The notes beneath the pieces were generated by a model, which saw nothing but the letters and a program-made list of their open reading frames with translations, was not told where the DNA came from and did not search any database. From Chitinophaga ginsengisoli (lineage in GTDB: Bacteria > Bacteroidota > Bacteroidia > Chitinophagales > Chitinophagaceae), in assembly GCF_003014595.1 (NCBI RefSeq), contig NZ_PYGK01000016.1:124001-188000 (forward strand): DNA of 64,000 nt, written 5' to 3'. How positions within the stretch are numbered: position 1 is the stretch's first letter; each line of letters opens with the position of its first letter. Of this stretch, positions 54,457 through 63,365 are shown piece by piece. Made by a program: the position numbers and the translations under genes.

Positions 54457-56394
54457 ATGAAGAAAATGATCGTTTTCACCTACATGCTGTTATTGCTGGG
54501 AGGTCAGCTATCTGCGCAGAACCTGTTGAGTGGCCGGTATACGCCGGCACAACTGGCAGAGAAACTGATACCGCATGACAAATGGGAACCATTCCCTCAT
54601 ATAGAAAACCGGGCAGGATGGGAGAAAGCCGATCCTGCAATAGGAGCGGCTATTATTAAGAAAGCAGAAGCCTACCTGAATTATGAATGGCCGGGTATTC
54701 CTGCTGTAAAATCCTTGCTCATTATCCGTAATGGGAACCGTACAGAGTACCAGGATATCAGTAGTAAAAAAAGAGAAGTATTGGGTACGTTGTTGCTGGC
54801 GGAAGTGTACGAACATAAGGGCCGTTTCACCGACCAGGTGGTGAATGGTGTATGGTCTATCTGTGAGGAATCTTTCTGGGGCGCACCTGCGCATCTGCCA
54901 AGGTCTTTTGATGGACTGATGGATGTATCAGCACCCTTTGTGGAACTGTTCTCCGCGGAGACGGCTACCTTGCTGGCATGGGTCGACTATTTCCTGGGAG
55001 CTGAGCTGGATAAGGTTTCTCCGCAGGTCAGGAAACGGATCTACTACGAGACCAATAAGCGGATATTCGAGCCACTGATGACCAAACATCATGGGTGGAT
55101 GAGTACAAGCAGTAGTGGCAGGCGTCCCAACAACTGGAATCCCTGGATCTGTTCCAACTGGCTGAATGCCGTATTACTGCTAGAGAAAGATGATAGTAAA
55201 CGGGTAGCGGCGGTATCAAAGCTGCTGGGCGTACTGGATGAGTTCCTGAATCCTTATCCTGCCGATGGTGGCTGTGACGAAGGACCCGGATACTGGGGTG
55301 CAGCCGCGGCTTCTTTATACGATAATGTCTCTTTACTGAACCTGGCGACCAACAATGCTTTTGCCTATGTGTATGCTGACAAAAAAGTGGGGGAGATGGG
55401 CCGGTTCATTTACAGGGCGCAGATCAGTGAGCGTTACTTCCTGGATTTTGCCGATGCAGATCCTCAACCGGGTATGGCGGCCAGTATGATCTACCGTTTT
55501 GGTAAGGATATTCAGGATACGGCCATGATGCGTTTCGGGGCGTATTATCTGAAGAATGAGAACCCGGCTTCTATAAGAGGGTACCATTATTTCAGGCACC
55601 TGTTTGTACTGTTCATGCAGGATGAATTGCAACATGCAGATAAGGGGCTGGTGTTACCGGGCGATGTCTGGTGGCCTGACCTGCAGGTAATGATAGCCCG
55701 CGACAGGAATGGCAGTACGGATGGCTTCTTTGTGGCTGCCCAGGGTGGGCATAATGACGAGAGCCATAACCATAATGATGTGGGCAATTATGTGGTGTAC
55801 CACGACGGATTGCCGGTGCTGATAGACGTAGGGCGGGGTACGTATACCGCCAAAACTTTCAGCAGTAAGCGATATGATATCTGGTATAACCGTTCTGACT
55901 ATCATAATGTGCCTACTGTAAATGGCTATCCCCAGTCAGCAGGCAGCCAGTTTAAAGCGGAAAAGGTGGTGTACAACAAAACGGCATCGGCCAGTACACT
56001 GGCTATGGATATCCGCGAAGCGTATCCGGAGAAGGCAGGCATAAAGAAATGGCAGCGGAGCATCCGCCTTAACAAGGGGAAAAATGTACAGATAGAAGAT
56101 GATCTGCAGCTGGAGGGGGACGGACAGGTGACGGAACATTTGATGACCTGCTATCCGACAGAAGTGCTAAGGCCGGGCGTATTGGTGATACACCGGAAGG
56201 AGGGAGGTGCATCGAAAGACTTTTACCTGCATTATCCTGCAAAGGATCTTGTGGCCAGTATAGAGAAAGTGCCTTTGCAAACAGAGGAAGATGGAGGCGT
56301 AAGGCAGAAGTGGGGCGATAATATTTACAGGATCAACCTGGAAGGAAAAATAAAGTCGCAGGGTAAGCTGAAATTTTTTGTAGCATCTATGTAG
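54457..56394 (+). CDS. Heparinase II/III-like polysaccharide lyase
   Basis: 645 residues with a signal peptide (about 1-20). The N-terminal alpha/alpha toroid includes RPNNWNPWICSNWLNAVLLL and DGGCDEGPGYWGAAAASLYD. The C-terminal heparinase II/III beta-sandwich shows the hallmark GGHNDESHNHNDVGNYVVY and VLIDVGRGTYTAKTF. Such proteins cleave uronic-acid polysaccharides by beta-elimination, and many are exolytic. With the alginate-lyase-fold partner and the SusCD above, it points to an anionic polysaccharide. Substrate specificity cannot be fixed from sequence. Confidence 0.9.
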   Translation: MKKMIVFTYMLLLLGGQLSAQNLLSGRYTPAQLAEKLIPHDKWEPFPHIENRAGWEKADPAIGAAIIKKAEAYLNYEWPGIPAVKSLLIIRNGNRTEYQDISSKKREVLGTLLLAEVYEHKGRFTDQVVNGVWSICEESFWGAPAHLPRSFDGLMDVSAPFVELFSAETATLLAWVDYFLGAELDKVSPQVRKRIYYETNKRIFEPLMTKHHGWMSTSSSGRRPNNWNPWICSNWLNAVLLLEKDDSKRVAAVSKLLGVLDEFLNPYPADGGCDEGPGYWGAAAASLYDNVSLLNLATNNAFAYVYADKKVGEMGRFIYRAQISERYFLDFADADPQPGMAASMIYRFGKDIQDTAMMRFGAYYLKNENPASIRGYHYFRHLFVLFMQDELQHADKGLVLPGDVWWPDLQVMIARDRNGSTDGFFVAAQGGHNDESHNHNDVGNYVVYHDGLPVLIDVGRGTYTAKTFSSKRYDIWYNRSDYHNVPTVNGYPQSAGSQFKAEKVVYNKTASASTLAMDIREAYPEKAGIKKWQRSIRLNKGKNVQIEDDLQLEGDGQVTEHLMTCYPTEVLRPGVLVIHRKEGGASKDFYLHYPAKDLVASIEKVPLQTEEDGGVRQKWGDNIYRINLEGKIKSQGKLKFFVASM

Positions 56395-56403
56395 AATTTT
56401 AAT

Positions 56404-56435
56404 AAAAAAAGAACCGGCAGGTGTTCACCTGCCGG
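56404..56435 (-). terminator. Intrinsic terminator between lyase operon and TlpA-like gene
   Basis: CCGGCAGGTG (56414-56423), loop TT, CACCTGCCGG (56426-56435). Read on the minus strand it is followed by TTC and seven T. On the plus strand it is followed by GTTTG, so it may also slow the lyase transcript. Confidence 0.88.
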
Positions 56436-56483
56436 GTTTGCATTAATTCACTATGACTACCTGTTATGATTACACTCTTTTAC

Positions 56484-57617
56484 TTATTTACCAACTATAC
56501 CAGCTAATTTCTCTGACAGTTGACTCCCTTTCAGATTTCTGGCAATAATATTTCCGGCGCCGTCTATCAGCACGTTCTGCGGAACTGCAGAGACATTATA
56601 AAGTTCGGCGATCTCGTTTCTAAGGAATTTCAGATCGGATATATTGTATCCTGGCATCCTGTCTTCAGCGATAGCTTTTACCCATGGTTCCTTACGTTCT
56701 TCCAGTGCGATGTTGATCACGGTTACGTCTTTCGCGGTGTAAGGCTTCAGGATCTGCTTCAGCTGTTGGTTTTCCAGTCTGGACGCTGCAGACCAGCTGG
56801 CCCAGAAGTTCAGCAGTACTACTTTTCCTTTGAAGGAAGAAAGTGTTACCCTGTTACCATCAGGATCTTTTTCAGAGAACTCGCGGGCTACAGCACCTAC
56901 GGCTGTCAGCTTTGATGTCTCGATCTTTTTCAGGTATGCTTTACCTTTCGCGGATGTTTTTGTTGGGTCTGCCAGTGATTTGAACAAAGGCTCTACATCA
57001 CGGTAGTCGATAAAAGCGCCTGCGTATTCTTCAAGGATATCCAGGCTGATATACATCTCGGGATGCTGCTGGATAAACTCTTTCATTTTCTGTTTTCTGT
57101 AGTCCATTGCAGCACGGAAATGCTCCATATAGTTGCTTTTTGCAGCAAGGGCTTTTTCCGTTACATCATTCTGCAATGTGTTGGATGATTCAGCGGTCAG
57201 CAACGTCAGTTTTTCTTCCGCATCTGCCATGAATTTCTCATACACTTTATAATCATCCTGGGACTTCGAACCGTTGGACTCGAAGTTAGCGATGCTTTCG
57301 TCGGATGTCAACCACACGATTGAACCTGGTTCTACATATAGATGTGCAATATCCTTTGCGTTAAAGAAAGTCTGCGGCTCCCCATCCCGGCTTACAGTCA
57401 GCAGAATGTTTGTTGGATAAGAAACCGGCCTGTCGAATGAGAAATTACCATTGTCAACATCCGCAGAGTCATATACACTTTTGCCGTCAAAAGTGTAACC
57501 AATGTATACCTTGGCCGGAGCCTGTAATCTTCCGAGCTTTCCTTTAATCTGAAAGGATTGTGCAAAGGCTGGCATAGTCATGCAGCAGGCTGCAAGAACC
57601 ATTAAGCTTCTGTTCAT
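56484..57617 (-). CDS. TlpA-like thioredoxin-fold protein with DUF4369-like N-domain, CxxC lost
   Basis: 377 residues with a signal peptide (1-20). Residues 22-110 match the DUF4369 beta-domain often fused to TlpA in Bacteroidota, and 115-240 are helical. The thioredoxin fold at 245-375 keeps VTLSSFKGKVVLLNFWASW and the cis-Pro region SAVPQNVLID. The active site normally WCxxC is W275-S-A-A-S279, so both Cys are Ser. It cannot be a conventional disulfide reductase. It may bind a partner or cofactor, or be decayed. It has its own terminator and faces the lyase operon. Confidence 0.88.
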   Translation of the reverse strand: MNRSLMVLAACCMTMPAFAQSFQIKGKLGRLQAPAKVYIGYTFDGKSVYDSADVDNGNFSFDRPVSYPTNILLTVSRDGEPQTFFNAKDIAHLYVEPGSIVWLTSDESIANFESNGSKSQDDYKVYEKFMADAEEKLTLLTAESSNTLQNDVTEKALAAKSNYMEHFRAAMDYRKQKMKEFIQQHPEMYISLDILEEYAGAFIDYRDVEPLFKSLADPTKTSAKGKAYLKKIETSKLTAVGAVAREFSEKDPDGNRVTLSSFKGKVVLLNFWASWSAASRLENQQLKQILKPYTAKDVTVINIALEERKEPWVKAIAEDRMPGYNISDLKFLRNEIAELYNVSAVPQNVLIDGAGNIIARNLKGSQLSEKLAGIVGK

Positions 57618-58088
57618 CTGTTTTACCTTTATTATTATGGTTACACGAATTATTAAAGTAGATTCAAAATCTAACGCGCATTATATTGAATGAACCCTTT
57701 GCATATAAGACAACATTTAATACCCGATATGCGTACAAGGGTTAAAAAAAAATTTAAAGTATATAGCTGGGAAATGTGTCTATGTAGATATTATAAGTAT
57801 CCAAAATGCGGGAGGCTGGAATACATAATTGATTTATTATATGGGACTTATGAGAGGAGAGATGGCTATAAGCGGGCGGAAAATCCCCTGAAAAAATATT
57901 TTGAGCAAATAGGCTTAAACGTAATTAAGTAGCTGGTAATCAGTGAGAAAATATTTTTAAAAATATTTTCGGGAGAGCAGTGAAAACTTTTTTATCCGCA
58001 TAACGAATAAAAATTGCTTTTAAATATAAAAAAATGTTAAATTGTAAGGGAACACGAACCTTTTACCGAATTATTAAAGATTATCCCT
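57618..58088. other. AT-rich intergenic region
   Basis: 471 bp with many A/T tracts. An 80-codon ORF at 57690-57932 (+) has no recognised features and is not called. The promoters of the flanking divergent genes should lie here. Confidence 0.4.
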
Positions 58089-58457
58089 ATGACAAAGCGC
58101 GCACTAAACCTATTTCTTATTGTCATGCTGGCAATGTTTTCATTCAGTACTTCTGTTGCAAATGCCCATGATATCAAACCTCCCTTTACTGAAATAGGAT
58201 ACCAGACCGACGGAGATTATTATTATACATTTTACGTTGACTTGTCTAAGGACGGTCCTAACGCTATCGCTTATATACAGGTACAGAGAAATACAACAGG
58301 AGAAATACTGAAGCTGGATAATTTCAGTGGTAAGGTAATGCTGTTGAATCCTGTACAATTCAGCATAAAGGATAAAGCCACTGTGGCATTCTTTGATGGG
58401 AATAAACTGATTTCCAAGGACCTGAAAGGTGCATTACAAGGTAGTGTAAAACCCTGA
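58089..58457 (+). CDS. Small exported protein, unknown function
   Basis: 122 residues. The signal peptide covers about residues 1-26 (ending VANAHD). The mature part is short and beta-rich (YQTDGDYYYTFYVDLSKDGP; AIAYIQVQRN; ATVAFFDGNKL) without Cys. A perfect 13-bp terminator follows 25 bp downstream, so it is a real monocistronic gene. I do not recognise the family. Confidence 0.7.
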   Translation: MTKRALNLFLIVMLAMFSFSTSVANAHDIKPPFTEIGYQTDGDYYYTFYVDLSKDGPNAIAYIQVQRNTTGEILKLDNFSGKVMLLNPVQFSIKDKATVAFFDGNKLISKDLKGALQGSVKP

Positions 58458-58482
58458 TCAATTCTATATACCAGATAAATGT

Positions 58483-58516
58483 CCCGTAACCGGTTTATTA
58501 TGTAACCGGTTACGGG
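58483..58516 (+). terminator. Strong intrinsic terminator
   Basis: CCCGTAACCGGTT (58483-58495), loop TATTATGT, AACCGGTTACGGG (58504-58516). Perfect 13-bp stem followed by ATCTTATTGTTT. Confidence 0.9.
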
Positions 58517-58857
58517 ATCTTATTGTTTAATGCTGAACTATTGCAGGAGGGAAGTGGGCCATCAGAAAATATAGTATAAATCACCCAAACAAAAAAAACG
58601 AAATGCTTTTAGTTTTTCGTAATCTGCCGAACTTATTCGACGTTATAGGAAACGCTTAATGAAAGTCCGTCTGCCGATGCCCCGGAAACCAAGCAGCAGA
58701 ATATCCCGGCACGGAACCACAATGCACTGTTAACTGTTAAATAAGCAGAATGGCCAATAGCACGTTTACCACCAAAATCTGAAATCGCGGATCACAAGAT
58801 CAGTTAAGGAACCTGTAGCAGTAATTTATCAATCATCATATCTAAATCGAACAAGCT
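58517..58857. other. Leader/promoter region of the last SusC/D unit
   Basis: 341 bp without a gene. No clear TAnnTTTG element or operator is seen. Confidence 0.4.
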
Positions 58858-61848
58858 ATGCTTCTACCCAAATCCGGCTTGCTCGTGTTGCTATTTCTAT
58901 GTAGCACACTGGCACTATTTGCGCAGCAAAACATTTCAGGAAAAATTAAGGACGCCGTGAATGGCAAACCAATTCCCGGTGTAACTATCAGAATACAGGG
59001 CACCAACAGGGGGACCATCTCTGATGGTAGTGGTGCCTATAATTTGACGGTTCCCTCGAACGCTACATTGCTCGTTTCCTTCACGGGCTACAAAACACAA
59101 ACTATTAAGGTATCAGGTAATGCTACCCTGGACATTACGATGGAGGAAGATTTTGCTAAACTGGATGAAATTGTGGTAACTGGTCTGGCTACTACTGTAA
59201 AGAGAAGTAACCTGGCCAATACCGTGGTAACCATCAATGCCAATCAACTGTCTGGCGCTGCACCTGCGCAGACGTTCGATGCTGCGTTGAGTGGTAAGGT
59301 ACCTGGCGCCCTGATCACGGCCAACTCCGGCGCCCCGGGTGGTGGTATTTCCGTGAAGATGAGGGGTATCACCTCTGTATTTGGTAACTCACAGCCACTA
59401 TATATAGTGGATGGTATCTTCTTCAACAATAGCAGTATCCCTGCGGGATTGAATGATGTAACCGGTGCTGCTACAGCAGGTAACCCTAATAACCAGGATA
59501 ACCCTTCCAGCCGTATTGCAGACCTGAACCCACAGGATATTGAGAACATCGAGATCCTGAAAGGAGCCTCTGCTGCTGCCCTCTATGGTGCAAAAGCGGC
59601 AGCCGGTGTGGTGATCATCACTACCAAAAAAGGAAGGGCCGGTAAAACAAGGATCAGCGTGAACCAGGAAACGGGGTTTGCCAAAGTAAGACACCTGATG
59701 GGTGTCCGTTCTTTTACCCCGGAAACAGCTGCTGATCTGGCAGGTCCGGCTTCCAGCACAGACCCGGCTGTTATAGCGAGACGTGCGGCATATGCGGCAC
59801 AATACAACGCAGCTAAAAGCGCGGGTAAGATCTTCGACTATGAGAAGGAAATGTATGGCGAAACAGGGCTGATATTGAACACTGGCCTGTCACTGAGTGG
59901 TGGTGGAGAAAAGACCACTTTCTACATCTCCGGCAACCGCAGGCAGGAACAGGGTATCGTAAAGAATACCGGCTATTTCAATAACTCTGTACGCGTGAAT
60001 ATCGATCATAAGATCAGCGACCATATCTCGCTGGGCGTTACGACCAGTTATATTCATTCCGACGCTGACAGAGGTCTGACCAACAACGATAACAATGGTG
60101 TGACCTACGGTGTGGCTTTATCATCTACTCCCGACTTCGTCTACCTGTTCCCCAATGCATTAGGTGAGTATCCCCGGAACCCGTTTGCGGCCTCCAATCC
60201 GCTGGAAACCCGTGATAAAATGAAGAACAATGAGCTGACCAATCGTTTTGTTGGTGGTGCCAACCTGGAGGTACGCATTCAGCAGAATGATCATTCTACT
60301 ACCAAATTCATTGGTCGTGGTGGTGTGGATTATTTTAACTACAAAACTGCTGCCCTGTTCCCCCGTGATCTGCAGTTTGAGGAAAATGCCCAACAAGGGC
60401 ATTCCATCCAGGGCAATACCAACAATACCAATACTAACTTAGGCGGTTTCCTGGCCAATACTTTTACGCCAAATGAGAATATCAGTCTGACCAGTACTGT
60501 AGGCGCCACCCTGGAAACAGGTTTCATGGACAATATCGTGACGGTGGCTACCAACCTGGTATCCGGACAGAGTAACCTCGACGCCAGCGCCAATACCACT
60601 ACAAGGCAGTTCAGACAGAAGTACCGTGACAATGGTATTTTCATACAGGAAGACCTCTCACTGATCGACGCGATTACTTTGAGTGGTGGTGTACGTTTTG
60701 ACCGGTCTACCAATAACGGTGATTACAAAAAATATTATGTATTCCCCAAAGGAGCTATTTCCTGGAACATTGCCAAGATGAAATTCTGGGATGTGAAAGA
60801 TGTACAGAACCTGAAGATACGTGCTGCCTATGGTCAGTCTGGTAACGTACCGCCATACAGCAGTAAATTCACAGGTATGCTGGGAAGCAATATCGGCGGA
60901 TATCCGGGTATACTGGTAGATAACCTGCTGGGTAATCCGGACATCAAACCAGAAAGACAGTCAGAGTTTGAAACAGGGCTGGATGTGAGTGTACTGAACG
61001 GCAGGATCAGCCTGGAAGCTACTTATTATATCAAGAAGATCCAGGATGTGCTGCTGCGTCATGCGTTGCCGGGATCTTCCGGTTATGCGAATGAGTGGAA
61101 GAACAGTGGTGACCTGAAAAACAATGGTATTGAACTGGGACTGACGGCCATACCGATCAACAACAAAAATATCAGGTGGAGTTCTTCCATCAACTGGTGG
61201 CGTAACCGTTCGAAGGTGACCAAATTGCTCATCCCTCCGTATGCTATCGGCGCCTTCGGTAACTCACTCGGTACCTTCTACCTGGAACAGGGAGAACCTG
61301 CCACACAGATCAAAGGAACTGTTGGTAGCGATCTGAAACTGATCGGTAATTCAGAGCCGAAGTTCCAGATGAGTTTTTATGATGAAGTGACATTCCTGAA
61401 GAACTTTACCCTGCGTTTCCTGATACACTGGAAGAAGGGAGGCGACAATATTAACCTTACGCAGCTGCTGACTGACCTGGGTGCGACTTCATTTGACTAC
61501 GACGATGTGCTGCATGGCCAGAAGGCAGGTGTTTACCGCACCGGTGCAGGTGACGCTTCTATCTATGTACAGGATGCTTCCTATGTACGTATCCGTGAGA
61601 TAGGGCTTTACTATAATATACCGATTAAGAATACGAATTTCATCAAGGGTGTACGTGTGGGTGTATCGGCCAACAACTTCTTTACCTGGACACATTATGT
61701 AGGGTATGATCCAGAGGTATCCAACTTTGGAAGTAATACCATCACTACCTCTACAAGCCGTGGTAGTAATGGTTTATCTACCGGTGTGGATGTTACACCG
61801 TTCCCTGCTTCCAAAAGAGCCAGCTTCCATGTTGGTGTGGATTTCTGA
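58858..61848 (+). CDS. SusC/RagA family TonB-dependent transporter
   Basis: 996 residues. Signal peptide (about 1-22, ending LFAQQ), carboxypeptidase-D-like domain (SGKIKDAVNGKPIPGVTIRI), and TonB-box/plug (LDEIVVTGLATTVKRSNLAN, then IENIEILKGASAAALYGAKA, where most relatives have GxRG). The barrel ends ASFHVGVDF. No STN domain is present. It is followed 30 bp later by SusD. No glycoside hydrolase is linked, so the substrate is unknown. Confidence 0.95.
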   Translation: MLLPKSGLLVLLFLCSTLALFAQQNISGKIKDAVNGKPIPGVTIRIQGTNRGTISDGSGAYNLTVPSNATLLVSFTGYKTQTIKVSGNATLDITMEEDFAKLDEIVVTGLATTVKRSNLANTVVTINANQLSGAAPAQTFDAALSGKVPGALITANSGAPGGGISVKMRGITSVFGNSQPLYIVDGIFFNNSSIPAGLNDVTGAATAGNPNNQDNPSSRIADLNPQDIENIEILKGASAAALYGAKAAAGVVIITTKKGRAGKTRISVNQETGFAKVRHLMGVRSFTPETAADLAGPASSTDPAVIARRAAYAAQYNAAKSAGKIFDYEKEMYGETGLILNTGLSLSGGGEKTTFYISGNRRQEQGIVKNTGYFNNSVRVNIDHKISDHISLGVTTSYIHSDADRGLTNNDNNGVTYGVALSSTPDFVYLFPNALGEYPRNPFAASNPLETRDKMKNNELTNRFVGGANLEVRIQQNDHSTTKFIGRGGVDYFNYKTAALFPRDLQFEENAQQGHSIQGNTNNTNTNLGGFLANTFTPNENISLTSTVGATLETGFMDNIVTVATNLVSGQSNLDASANTTTRQFRQKYRDNGIFIQEDLSLIDAITLSGGVRFDRSTNNGDYKKYYVFPKGAISWNIAKMKFWDVKDVQNLKIRAAYGQSGNVPPYSSKFTGMLGSNIGGYPGILVDNLLGNPDIKPERQSEFETGLDVSVLNGRISLEATYYIKKIQDVLLRHALPGSSGYANEWKNSGDLKNNGIELGLTAIPINNKNIRWSSSINWWRNRSKVTKLLIPPYAIGAFGNSLGTFYLEQGEPATQIKGTVGSDLKLIGNSEPKFQMSFYDEVTFLKNFTLRFLIHWKKGGDNINLTQLLTDLGATSFDYDDVLHGQKAGVYRTGAGDASIYVQDASYVRIREIGLYYNIPIKNTNFIKGVRVGVSANNFFTWTHYVGYDPEVSNFGSNTITTSTSRGSNGLSTGVDVTPFPASKRASFHVGVDF

Positions 61849-61878
61849 TCATTTTCTATCTGTTAAAAATTATTTCAT

Positions 61879-63195
61879 ATGAAGAACTATTTCTCAATTA
61901 TAACTGCTGCCTTTTTCCTGCTGATCATGAGTGCATGTCAGAAGGGGGAAATAACCAGCCTGAATACGCCTGTAGTTGGCGGTGTCATTAATAATCCAAC
62001 CCGTAGTGACCTGTTTAACCTGGTGACAGGTGCCGAATCGGGTATGCGTAACCACTATGCTGTTTACCTGGATGGCATAGGTGCTATCGGCAGGGAGATA
62101 TATCGTTTCTCTGGTTCTGAACCCCGTTATACGACCGATATTCTCGGTGGTGGTAGCAGAAGACTGGATAATAATACCTTCTACCTGACAAACCCCTGGG
62201 GCGCCCGTTACCAGGTAGCCAGGCAATGTTTCATCCTGCTGGATGCGGTGAAGAATGCCCGTCCGGAGATTGCTTCAGATGCACAGAAGAAAGCCTTTTC
62301 GGGGTATGCAAAGACGCTGATCGGTTACCAGTTACTGCTGAATATCAACATGACTGATTCCAACGGCGCCCGTATACCGGTGCCGAATGGTGCTACCTTA
62401 GGTCCTGTAGTGACAGATCCGGGGAAAGTGATGGATACTATACTGCGATTCCTGGATGATGGAAAGGCAGACCTGACAGGATCGGAAGTTATGTTCCCAC
62501 TGTCAGATGGCTTTGCCGGTTTCAAAGATGCTGCCGGTCTGCTGAAATTTAACCGTGCGTTGGCTGCCAGGGTGCATATTTATAGAAAGAATTGGACTGC
62601 GGCATTGACGGCGCTGAATGAATCCTTCTTTGATCTGAACGGGGCACTGAATACGGGTGTATATCATTACTTCTCTACAAATGGTGGTGACCTGGCCAAT
62701 ACGATGTTCATACCACCAAATAATACCGGTGAAGTAAGAGGCGCACATCCTTCCTATGCAGCGGATATCGTTCCGGGAGATGACCGTATTAACAAGACTG
62801 CCCTGCGTAATGCCGCTTTCAGCCAGAATGGCCTCACGGCTACACGTGATGTAGTGATCTGGAGCTCACTGAACTCGCCGGTAAGTATCATCCGCAATGA
62901 GGAGCTGATCCTGATCTATGCAGAGGCCAAGATCCAGACCGGATCTATTCCTGATGCTATTGTTGCCCTGAACCGTATCAGAACAGCGCATAACCTGACG
63001 CCATATGCCGGAGCTGTGACGCCTGCTGCTTTGACAACTGAATTGTTGTACAACAGGCGTTATTCCCTGTTTATGGAAGGACATCGCTGGATAGACCTGA
63101 GACGTTATAACTTATTGGGAACCCTGCCGAAAGACAGACCCGATGATGATGTATGGACAAGGTATCCATTACCACAGAACGAGAGCAATTTGTAG
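61879..63195 (+). CDS. SusD/RagB family lipoprotein
   Basis: 438 residues, short for the family. Lipobox LLIMSAC (Cys about 20) then QKGEITSLNTPVVG. The C-terminal region is standard: NEELILIYAEAKIQTGSIPD, ALNRIRTAHNLTPY and YSLFMEGHRWIDLRRYN. It forms a unit with the SusC above and ends before two terminator-like hairpins. Confidence 0.93.
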   Translation: MKNYFSIITAAFFLLIMSACQKGEITSLNTPVVGGVINNPTRSDLFNLVTGAESGMRNHYAVYLDGIGAIGREIYRFSGSEPRYTTDILGGGSRRLDNNTFYLTNPWGARYQVARQCFILLDAVKNARPEIASDAQKKAFSGYAKTLIGYQLLLNINMTDSNGARIPVPNGATLGPVVTDPGKVMDTILRFLDDGKADLTGSEVMFPLSDGFAGFKDAAGLLKFNRALAARVHIYRKNWTAALTALNESFFDLNGALNTGVYHYFSTNGGDLANTMFIPPNNTGEVRGAHPSYAADIVPGDDRINKTALRNAAFSQNGLTATRDVVIWSSLNSPVSIIRNEELILIYAEAKIQTGSIPDAIVALNRIRTAHNLTPYAGAVTPAALTTELLYNRRYSLFMEGHRWIDLRRYNLLGTLPKDRPDDDVWTRYPLPQNESNL

Positions 63196-63204
63196 TTTAG
63201 TCAG

Positions 63205-63244
63205 CAACAGCGCCGCAGGAGATCCGTCTTCTGCGGCGCTGTTG
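63205..63244 (+). terminator. Terminator hairpin after SusD
   Basis: CAACAGCGCCGCAG (63205-63218), loop of 12, CTGCGGCGCTGTTG (63231-63244). The 14-bp stem is perfect, but the T run is weak (TATTTATAGG). Confidence 0.8.
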
Positions 63245-63283
63245 TATTTATAGGAAAGTTCCTATCTTTTCTCAGCAAATAGC

Positions 63284-63321
63284 AAGGCCGCCTCTGTTAC
63301 TGAAGCGGCCTTATTTATTTT
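63284..63321 (+). terminator. Second hairpin between SusD and the ROK gene
   Basis: AAGGCCGC (63284-63291) pairs with GCGGCCTT (63305-63312), followed by ATTTATTTT. It can stop read-through on the plus strand and may also serve the convergent ROK gene. Confidence 0.75.
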
Positions 63322-63365
63322 ATGCTATGTGAAGTTTTGGGCAGGAAATGTACTATTGCAGGCGA

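Noticed and set aside
57690..57932. 80-codon ORF on the plus strand
   Set aside because: AT-rich, basic, no homology I can see and no terminator; cannot be supported as a gene.
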